Of a stretch of 7,716 nucleotides of DNA, positions 1 to 6,429 are shown piece after piece. Each line of letters begins with the position of its first letter. The stretch's first letter is position 1. The notes under the pieces were generated by a model. It searched no databases. It was not told where the DNA came from and worked only from the letters and a program-made list of their open reading frames with translations. The stretch lies in contig CAYZUE010000056.1 in the NCBI GenBank assembly GCA_964481825.1, forward strand, positions 1-7,716. The letters are read 5' to 3'. Made by a program: the position numbers and the translations under genes. The stretch is from CAYZUE01 sp964481825. GTDB lineage: Archaea; Hydrothermarchaeota; Hydrothermarchaeia; Hydrothermarchaeales; JALUUU01.

Positions 1-1035
<1,035 letters not shown>

Positions 1036-1049
1036 AAGAAAAAGCGCTA

Positions 1050-1097
1050 GCTTAGGCGTCAGATCTGCTAAGCCTATTAAAGACTATTATGTTTTTT
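1050..1097 (+). terminator. Possible 23S trailer hairpin plus T-run
   Basis: GCTTAG at 1050-1055 can pair with CTAAGC at 1068-1073 (6 bp, extendable by two pairs across a bulged C), leaving a 12-base loop. A run of six T's follows at 1092-1097. Lying just after the 23S 3' end, this could be part of the pre-rRNA processing stem or the operon's termination region. The partner strand of the large 23S processing stem would be outside the window, so the two options cannot be separated. Confidence 0.4.
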
Positions 1098-1194
1098 AGT
1101 TTAAATTAGATGGATTAAGCTTTGATTTTAGGGGAGCCATATAAAGGCGTAGGCTTCTATGGATTTAATTTGAAATAAAACTCTTTAAATGTTT

Positions 1195-1206
1195 AAAAAA
1201 ATAAAA
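1195..1206 (-). terminator. T-rich stop signal after the LLM pair (minus strand)
   Basis: Read on the minus strand this is TTTTATTTTTTT, about 18 bases past the stop codon of the downstream LLM gene. Archaeal transcription often ends at such T-rich tracts without a strong hairpin. No stable stem is seen next to it. Confidence 0.45.
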
Positions 1207-1223
1207 TATTTTTCTAATTTAAT

Positions 1224-2069
1224 TTAGCCAATAATGGAAAATAATTTTTTTATGCTTGCTAAATTATTGCTCATAGGGCAACCAAATATAGTTTGATTAA
1301 TCCCTAATTTTCTAAGTTCTTGAATTCTATCGTTTATTTCATGTACGTTACCTGAGAGTGTAAATCGATCCAGTAGAAATGAATCATATTTTTTTAATTT
1401 TCCATAGTCTTTTCTACTTAAAATATGCTGTATATCCTTGACTTTATCTTCAATGTTGAATTCTCTTTGAAATTCTTTGTTACTACCAGCGGCCACTGTG
1501 GCAGCAGCTGTTCTGAGGGATTTTTTATACTTCCTGTCTGGTAGAAGTAATGATGGAGAATAAGTTGCAACGTATGTTCTTTCTTTAATAAATTTCAAAG
1601 CCCATTTTACATATTCAGGATTTACATAATTTAAGAGAATTCCATCAATAGAAGTGTTACCTAGAAGTTTAGGCCCAGCTGCACCTAAAAATACTGTTAA
1701 TTCTAAATCTTTTAATTTTGATATGCATTTTTTTATCTTATCTTCTTTAATATTAATACCCACTTCCTTTAGGCTTCGTTTATCTCCTGGGGCTATACCT
1801 ATTATGAACCTATTACCATAGTTTTCATTTAACATTTTAAAAGTAGTGCATATATTTTCACATTTATTTAAATAGGGAGATATTATGCCACAACCAACAG
1901 TTATTTTACTTGTTATTCCTGCAATTGTTGCAATAATTGGAAACGGATGTATGAATTGTGGGTTTTCACCTACCCATATGTAATCAAATCCTATTTCCTC
2001 AGCAATTTTCGTTCCATCTCTAATTTTAATATGGGATTGATTCCCATTAAAATTAATACCAAAATCCAT
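1224..2069 (-). CDS. Mer-like LLM-class flavin/F420-dependent oxidoreductase, shortened paralog
   Basis: A 281-aa protein of the bacterial-luciferase-like TIM-barrel superfamily, resembling F420-dependent methylene-tetrahydromethanopterin reductase (Mer). Mer-like landmarks run in order: start MDFGINF, the VGCGIISPY segment at 58-66 (the region of the cis-peptide bulge that cradles F420 in Mer), GIAPGDKRSLKEVGI at 91-105, FLGAAGPKLLG at 127-137, DGILLNYVNPEY at 142-153, VAAGSNKEF at 192-200, FTLSGNVHEINDRI at 236-249 and FGCPMS at 262-267. Compared with Mer (about 320 aa) it lacks some 40 residues, mainly around 105-127 and 160-168, where barrel helices normally lie. The start ATG directly abuts the TAA of the upstream paralog. 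An AGGAG Shine-Dalgarno-like element sits at 2087-2083, 13 bases from the ATG, rather far away. The true substrate is unknown, and it could be a non-catalytic partner subunit. Confidence 0.85.
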   Translation of the reverse strand: MDFGINFNGNQSHIKIRDGTKIAEEIGFDYIWVGENPQFIHPFPIIATIAGITSKITVGCGIISPYLNKCENICTTFKMLNENYGNRFIIGIAPGDKRSLKEVGINIKEDKIKKCISKLKDLELTVFLGAAGPKLLGNTSIDGILLNYVNPEYVKWALKFIKERTYVATYSPSLLLPDRKYKKSLRTAAATVAAGSNKEFQREFNIEDKVKDIQHILSRKDYGKLKKYDSFLLDRFTLSGNVHEINDRIQELRKLGINQTIFGCPMSNNLASIKKLFSIIG

Positions 2070-2966
2070 TTAATCTTGATTTCTCCTACCAAAGGATTCA
2101 ATCACTTTGCTAGGATTTTTACCATAAGGTGGACCTAGTGCAAGTTCATTAAATCCAATTGACTTTAAATCAGATATTTTTCTCATTATTTCTTCTTTAT
2201 TACCATATATACATAAATCTAATATCTCTCTTTCAACTACCAGCTCATTAGAACGTTTTGGCATACTACCCAACATCACGGAAACAACATCTCTAGCAAG
2301 GTTTATGGCCTCATTTTTTTCAGAAAGAACAAAAGGGTTCCAAAGGACTTTGATTATTTCATTTGGGTTCCTACCATTTTTTTTTGCTGATTTTTCAACG
2401 ATTCGCACATCATTTATTAGAGGTTTTAGTGGGCCACTGAATATAACGCCATCTGCAATTTCTCCTGCAAGTTTCAACATTTTTTTTCCGCGGACTCCTA
2501 AATATATTTTAAGAGAAGGAACTTTAAATGCTAACTTATATCTTTGAAAATCATTGAAATCACTTTGAATTGTAATTTTTTCTCCTGTGATAATTTTTCT
2601 TAGAAGGAAGATGTTTTCTCTCACTCTAGCAATCGTCTCTTTAGGTTTTTCTCCCAATATTTTTTGTAATTCTGGAATTCCACCTACGCCTAATCCTGCA
2701 GTAAATCTTCCACCTGAGTTTATTTGAATTCCAGAAATTGAATTTGCTATTACTGCCAGATTTCTAACCCAAAGACTTGTTATTCCTGTACCTAATCCTA
2801 TGTCGCTAGTATTTGATGCTAAGATTGATACATATGTAAATATATCAGGTCCTTGAAGTTCTTCTCCCACCCAAACTCGATAATAATTATTTTCTTCTGA
2901 AAGACGAACAATATTAATAGCCTGATCTATGGGGAGTGCGGTAGTGATCCCTAGGGATAATCTCAT
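2070..2966 (-). CDS. LLM-class F420-dependent oxidoreductase, Mer-like
   Basis: A 298-aa cytosolic protein of the luciferase-like monooxygenase fold, whose archaeal members use coenzyme F420 for hydride transfer. Visible landmarks: SLGI at the N-terminus (first beta strand), VWVGEE at 31-36, IGLGTGITSLWVR at 56-68 (F420-bulge region), SGGRFTAGLGVGG at 84-96, IYLGVRGKKMLKLAGEIADG at 154-173 and the C-terminal GFNELALGPPYG at 271-282. The length is close to the family norm and no key block is missing. It is the first gene of a two-gene minus-strand unit whose second gene starts immediately after its stop codon. The leader carries no Shine-Dalgarno element, so translation is probably from a very short leader. 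It may be a methylene-tetrahydromethanopterin reductase-like enzyme, but members of this superfamily act on many substrates and the sequence does not fix which. Confidence 0.88.
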   Translation of the reverse strand: MRLSLGITTALPIDQAINIVRLSEENNYYRVWVGEELQGPDIFTYVSILASNTSDIGLGTGITSLWVRNLAVIANSISGIQINSGGRFTAGLGVGGIPELQKILGEKPKETIARVRENIFLLRKIITGEKITIQSDFNDFQRYKLAFKVPSLKIYLGVRGKKMLKLAGEIADGVIFSGPLKPLINDVRIVEKSAKKNGRNPNEIIKVLWNPFVLSEKNEAINLARDVVSVMLGSMPKRSNELVVEREILDLCIYGNKEEIMRKISDLKSIGFNELALGPPYGKNPSKVIESFGRRNQD

Positions 2967-2990
2967 ATTTAATAGGATATCTTATAACAT

Positions 2991-3015
2991 CCATCAGGTT
3001 TTTTATAGTTGATGG
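2991..3015. promoter_or_regulatory. Divergent promoter core: TATA element inside an inverted repeat
   Basis: The 64-bp gap between the LLM pair (minus) and the RNase P RNA (plus) must serve both. TTTATA at 3002-3007 is centred about 26 bases before 3031, the expected archaeal TATA spacing for an RNA starting at 3031. The same bases read on the minus strand give TATAAAA, about 38 bases from the LLM start codon, implying a leader of about 11 bases. CCATC at 2991-2995 and GATGG at 3011-3015 flank the TATA symmetrically, an arrangement compatible with a repressor site. A perfect ten-base palindrome ATTATATAAT at 3019-3028 is a second possible TATA site. All assignments are inferred from spacing. 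Confidence 0.5.
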
Positions 3016-3030
3016 TAGATTATATAATCA

Positions 3031-3323
3031 GGTGAGCTGGAAGGCATCTATCGCCTGGATACAGGTGAGGAAACTCCGCCCATCACCGCGGGACCCGGCC
3101 TCCCTCAAGGGAGGAAGCTGAGAGGCTTAGCAATGGAGCAGAAACGATACTCTTCATATAGTACATCTAGGATGGCTAGAGCCTGAGAACTTTTTGAGGA
3201 GATGAAACGGCCAACTTCGGGGATGCAAGCCCAGATAATCGCCATATCCCCCGCGGGAGGCGAACGGTTGGGTGCTTAGACGAATGATGCCTAAAACAAA
3301 AGGCGGGTTACTACCAGCACGCC
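3031..3323 (+). ncRNA. rnpB: RNase P RNA (archaeal type A-like)
   Basis: This is the catalytic RNA that removes 5' leaders from pre-tRNAs, working in archaea with several small proteins. The ends pair as helix P1: 3031-3040 (GGTGAGCTGG) with 3314-3323 (CCAGCACGCC), with one U-G pair and one A-A mismatch. Conserved core: CR-I GAGGAAACTCCGCC at 3067-3080, a CR-II-like GCAGAAACGATAC near 3139-3151, a CR-III-like GCAAGCCCAGATAA near 3225-3238, TAGACGAATGATGCC just before the 3' core, and CR-V ACAAAAGGCGGGTTAC near 3296-3311. Long-range helix P4 forms between AAC-U-CCGCC (3072-3080, universal bulged U at 3075) and GGCGGGUU (3302-3309). CCTCCC/GGGAGG at 3099-3114 is a clear four-base-loop hairpin. 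A TATA-like box lies upstream and 16 T's follow. The length, about 293 nt, is normal for archaea. Confidence 0.93.
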
Positions 3324-3339
3324 TTTTTTTTTTTTTTTT
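3324..3339 (+). terminator. Poly-T terminator of the RNase P RNA (16 T's)
   Basis: Sixteen consecutive T's directly follow the 3' strand of helix P1. This is a strong archaeal intrinsic termination signal and sets the RNA's 3' end at about 3323 plus a few U's. It should insulate the downstream helicase gene from the RNase P RNA promoter. Confidence 0.8.
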
Positions 3340-3349
3340 GGGTAAAATG

Positions 3350-3355
3350 TATATG
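3350..3355 (+). promoter_or_regulatory. Candidate TATA box of the hef gene
   Basis: TATATG at 3350-3355 is centred about 26 bases before the A of the start codon at 3378. That spacing would put transcription start at or next to the ATG, giving a leaderless mRNA. The lack of any Shine-Dalgarno element in the T-rich leader fits this. It is a weak match taken alone and rests on spacing. Confidence 0.45.
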
Positions 3356-3377
3356 CTAAATTAACAAATTTTTTTTT

Positions 3378-5585
3378 ATGTATGTAACTCATCCACTTAT
3401 TAGGCAACAAGTTATAGAGTCTCGTCTTTATCAGGAAGTCATTGTTGGAAATGCATCAAAATCTAACACTTTAGTTGTAGCTCCAACTGGATTGGGAAAG
3501 ACTATTATTGCCATCCTCCTTGCGGCCCATAGATTAGAAAAGTTTCCAAATAGTAAAATCCTAATTATTTCAACCACAAGACCTCTTGTTAATCAACATT
3601 ATAATAGTTTTAAAAAATTTTTAAATGTATCTAAGGAGAGGGTTACTGTTTTTACAGGATATACATCTCCTAAAGATCGTGCGGAGTTTTGGAAAAATTC
3701 AACAATAATTTGTGCAACGCCTCAAGTGATAGAAAACGACTGTATTTCCAATAGATACTCTATGAAAGATGTAAGTTTACTAATATTTGATGAGGCGCAT
3801 CGTGGTACTGGAAATTATCCTTATCCATTTATAGCTAGGCGTTATCTTCAAGAATCAGATCACCACTTAATCCTTGGTTTAACCGCGTCTCCCGGTGGGG
3901 ATGAAAATAGGATAAAGGAGGTATGTAAGAATCTTCTAATAAAAAACATTGAAGTGAGGACGGATACTGATATTGATGTAAAATCATATATTAAAGATGT
4001 TAGCATTGAATGGAGAAAGGTTGATTTAACAAATCCATTTAAAAAAATAAATAATAATTTGGAGGTATCGTTAAAAGATAGACTCATACTTTTAAAAAGA
4101 TTAGGATTAAGCAAATCTTCAGGTATAAAGGTACCAAAAAAGGAACTTCTTATTTTAAGACAAAAGCTCCAAGAAAGATTAGCGAAAGAAGGAGGGTCAC
4201 CAGAGACTTATTCAGGATTATCATCATTGGCGGCTTGTATAAATCTTGTACACGCTTTAGAACTTTTAGAAACTCAAGGACTAGTAACGCTAAACAAATA
4301 TTTTAAACGCCTCAAAAATTCACGGTCAAAAGCTATTAAAAGTTTACTAAATGATACGAATTTTATAAGTGCTATTAGATTAACTGAGGATTTATCTAAG
4401 GAAATCCACCATCCTAAACTTGATGCACTTATTAATATTATTTCAAAGGAATCACAGAAGAAAATAATTGTTTTTAGTCAGTTTCGAGATACTGCATTAA
4501 AAATAGTTGAAGAGCTAGATAAGATTGGAGGGGTTAAGCCAATTAGATTTGTTGGACAAGCCTCAAGGGAAGATGACAAAGGCTTAACTCAAAAGCAACA
4601 GCTTGAAATTTTAGAGCAATTTCGGTCAGGTGAATATAACGTTTTAGTTGCAACAAGCGTAGCAGAGGAGGGGTTGGATATTCCAAATGTAGAGTTGGTG
4701 GTATTTTATGAACCTATCTCCAGTGAAATACGTTCTATACAAAGGAGAGGAAGGACGGGTAGGAGTAGATCGGGTAAAGTCATTGTTCTAATGACTAGGA
4801 AATCAAGAGATGAGGGAATTTACTGGAGTAGTTTTCATAAGGAACGAAAAATGCGAACTATCCTTGAACGTTTGAAAATCAAACAATATAATCCCAGAAT
4901 CGAAGTAGATCAGAAACATATTCAAGACTTTTTAAAGGTTAAGCATACTATCATAATTGATTCTAGGGAGCTTGCTTCAAATGTGGCTCGAGAACTCCTT
5001 GAATATGGAATAGTATCAAAACCTAAATTATTAGATGTAGGGGATTATATCCTTAGTGATCGAGTAGGAGTAGAGAGAAAAACAACAGAGGATTTTCTTC
5101 AGTCAATAATCGATAATCGCCTTCTTAAACAGATTTTAAATCTCCGACAGAGTTACACACGACCAATACTTATAATTGAAGGTAGAGGGATATATTCAAA
5201 ACGCGGGGTTCACCCCAATGCTGTAAGGGGGGCACTTGCAAGTATAACTGTAGATTTTGGCATACCCATAATTTTTACAGAAAATGAAAAAGATACTGCA
5301 GGCATGCTTATGGCCATTGTTAAGAGAGAGCAAAAAGAAAGTACCAATGAAATCCAAATACGTGGCGACAAACGTACCTTGTCTACCAAAGAACAACAAG
5401 AAAGCATTATTGCAGGTCTTCCAAATGTGAACATTGTACTTGCGAGAAGACTTCTTAATGAATTTGGATCAGTGCAAAAGATATTTAGCGCTAATGTTAA
5501 TGAATTAATGAAGGTGCAAGGGGTTGGTAAAAAAATAGCTTTAGATATTAGAAAAGTTATAACCGCCTTATACAAATCCCAATAA
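3378..5585 (+). CDS. hef: Hef: fused DEAH helicase and XPF-type structure-specific nuclease
   Basis: Archaeal relative of FANCM/Mph1 and XPF/Mus81. Family members unwind and cut forked and branched DNA at stalled replication forks. All functional blocks are present. Superfamily 2 helicase: Walker A APTGLGKT 35-42, DEAH 138-141, TASPG 169-173, IIVFSQFR 363-370, motif V 422-446, QRRGRTGR 455-462. The insert at about 205-340 matches the DNA-binding thumb of euryarchaeal Hef. Nuclease: DSREL 528-532, GDYIL 555-559 and the catalytic ERKTTED 566-572, all intact. Tandem helix-hairpin-helix: about 677-699 and 710-728. At 735 aa it is slightly shorter than Pyrococcus Hef as I recall it, mostly in the linker between helicase and nuclease. 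In that linker QKHIQDFL (512-519) resembles a PCNA-binding box. The chosen start fits the Hef N-terminus (RLYQEVI near residue 16) and the TATA spacing. It is probably transcribed alone. Confidence 0.97.
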   Translation: MYVTHPLIRQQVIESRLYQEVIVGNASKSNTLVVAPTGLGKTIIAILLAAHRLEKFPNSKILIISTTRPLVNQHYNSFKKFLNVSKERVTVFTGYTSPKDRAEFWKNSTIICATPQVIENDCISNRYSMKDVSLLIFDEAHRGTGNYPYPFIARRYLQESDHHLILGLTASPGGDENRIKEVCKNLLIKNIEVRTDTDIDVKSYIKDVSIEWRKVDLTNPFKKINNNLEVSLKDRLILLKRLGLSKSSGIKVPKKELLILRQKLQERLAKEGGSPETYSGLSSLAACINLVHALELLETQGLVTLNKYFKRLKNSRSKAIKSLLNDTNFISAIRLTEDLSKEIHHPKLDALINIISKESQKKIIVFSQFRDTALKIVEELDKIGGVKPIRFVGQASREDDKGLTQKQQLEILEQFRSGEYNVLVATSVAEEGLDIPNVELVVFYEPISSEIRSIQRRGRTGRSRSGKVIVLMTRKSRDEGIYWSSFHKERKMRTILERLKIKQYNPRIEVDQKHIQDFLKVKHTIIIDSRELASNVARELLEYGIVSKPKLLDVGDYILSDRVGVERKTTEDFLQSIIDNRLLKQILNLRQSYTRPILIIEGRGIYSKRGVHPNAVRGALASITVDFGIPIIFTENEKDTAGMLMAIVKREQKESTNEIQIRGDKRTLSTKEQQESIIAGLPNVNIVLARRLLNEFGSVQKIFSANVNELMKVQGVGKKIALDIRKVITALYKSQ

Positions 5586-5648
5586 AATATTCAAAGAACT
5601 ACTCACGATTTTATATTTTATACTTGAATTAGTAAGTAGATTAGGTAA

Positions 5649-5657
5649 TATATAAAG
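5649..5657 (+). promoter_or_regulatory. Candidate TATA box of the 227-aa protein gene
   Basis: TATATAAAG at 5649-5657 is the best TATA match in the 117-bp spacer. Transcription would start near 5679, leaving a leader of about 24 bases. GGTG at 5692-5695, seven bases before the ATG, matches part of the usual archaeal Shine-Dalgarno sequence. So this gene probably has a leadered transcript of its own rather than being read through from hef. Confidence 0.5.
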
Positions 5658-5702
5658 AGATTGATACATAGATTCTATTAATGTTAGGTATGGTGTAAGA
5701 AA

Positions 5703-6386
5703 ATGCTGCAAAATTTTGAAAATCCAATTATAAATGGCAAATTCACAAAAAAAGTTTATTTGATAGCACTTTCAAAACCAGTTGATTTTTCTGAATTAAT
5801 CCAGATAATTTATTCAAAAAAGGGATTTGAAAAAAATAAAGACCTAAGATGTACAACTGAAAAGGGTATTGCTGCCGCTATTAAAACTTTGAAGGGCGAG
5901 TATATTGAAATTAAGGGTAAAAAATTTATTTCAAAAATAGAACCTCTAATTGATTTAATAGAACAGGATATCGGTCAAATTCCAGGGAAGAATAAATTAA
6001 AGAAGAAATTTGATTCTAAGGCTTTTAGGTCAATGATAAAAATAGAAGAAGGTTTAGAATTTGTTAATCCCTATGAGTACTATAAGATTTTGATAGGTTT
6101 TGGAGCTTTTATGGCTATTCATCTAAAAGAGAAGGAAGCTAAGAAATCTCCAGATCATGGTAATGGATTTTCAAAAGGGTTAGGTCTATTTATGATGCTC
6201 CCTTTTTCTATTCTAGAAAAACTAAATCAACTTCCTCCACGATATTTAATTAAGACTTGGATAACCGCACAGTTTAGTTATCAATTTAATCTTGATTTAA
6301 TCTTAGCCACTATAAAGGATAATCCTACACTTACCGGTCCAGAAATATTACAAGCACTTGATAATCAAATAGAGTACACCCCTTAA
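5703..6386 (+). CDS. Uncharacterised protein, possible N-terminal winged-helix domain
   Basis: I do not recognise this 227-aa protein. Residues about 14-88 look like a winged helix-turn-helix: a helix with KKVYLIALSKPVDFSELIQI, a second helix around TTEKGIAAAIKTL, then a beta-hairpin-like EYIEIKGKKFISKI. The fold call comes from pattern only. Residues 96-118 are very basic at first (KNKLKKKF) and may be a linker. The C-terminal half (about 120-220) is predicted mainly helical, with two hydrophobic stretches at 126-141 and 159-174 that look amphipathic or buried rather than clearly membrane-spanning. No signal peptide is visible and no catalytic motif stands out. Codon use and AT content resemble the neighbours. 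It lies downstream of hef with its own apparent promoter and converges on the coiled-coil gene. A transcription factor or a chromatin- or repair-linked adaptor is possible but unproven. Confidence 0.75.
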   Translation: MLQNFENPIINGKFTKKVYLIALSKPVDFSELIQIIYSKKGFEKNKDLRCTTEKGIAAAIKTLKGEYIEIKGKKFISKIEPLIDLIEQDIGQIPGKNKLKKKFDSKAFRSMIKIEEGLEFVNPYEYYKILIGFGAFMAIHLKEKEAKKSPDHGNGFSKGLGLFMMLPFSILEKLNQLPPRYLIKTWITAQFSYQFNLDLILATIKDNPTLTGPEILQALDNQIEYTP

Positions 6387-6404
6387 ATAGTAGGTAAGAG
6401 CATG

Positions 6405-6412
6405 TTTTTTTT
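6405..6412 (+). terminator. T-run after the 227-aa protein gene
   Basis: Eight T's lie 18 bases past the stop codon, inside the 43-bp gap between two convergent genes. This suits an archaeal T-rich terminator on the plus strand. No hairpin precedes it, and no equivalent T-run for the minus-strand gene is evident before the facing gene begins. Confidence 0.45.
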
Positions 6413-6429
6413 GTATTAATAGTTCTAGG

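Larger units (their letters stand above)
1036..1223. other. Intergenic region between 23S rRNA and the convergent LLM genes; no gene seen
   Basis: This AT-rich spacer separates two convergent transcripts. It holds a possible rRNA trailer hairpin and T-run on the plus strand and a T-rich stop signal for the minus-strand pair. A second small hairpin (GGAGCC at 1133-1138 with GGCTTC at 1152-1157, one G-U pair, 13-base loop) has no recognised family. There is no 5S rRNA and no tRNA here. Lack of a linked 5S gene fits Thaumarchaeota and several other archaeal groups, where 5S is often encoded elsewhere. Confidence 0.7.

Noticed and set aside
1036..1223. 5S rRNA or tRNA gene after the 23S gene
   Set aside because: No 5S-like conserved loops, no cloverleaf and no T-arm GTTCRA sequence were found; the only stems are two short hairpins.
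1947..2138. Plus-strand 63-codon frame
   Set aside because: It is antisense to the junction of the two LLM genes, with no promoter or ribosome site. The minus-strand frames carry clear family motifs.
2305..2547. Plus-strand 80-codon frame
   Set aside because: It is antisense to the well-supported 298-aa LLM gene, a shadow frame rich in Phe/Ser/Thr.
3371..3377. T-run just before the hef start as a terminator
   Set aside because: It directly abuts the start codon and follows the stronger 16-T signal, so it is better read as an AT-rich leader.
3860..4114. Minus-strand 84-codon frame inside hef
   Set aside because: It is antisense to the conserved helicase region; its composition is typical of a shadow frame.
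5196..5575. Two overlapping minus-strand frames (67 and 121 codons) inside the 3' part of hef
   Set aside because: They are antisense to the nuclease and HhH2 domains, whose motifs are unmistakable on the plus strand.
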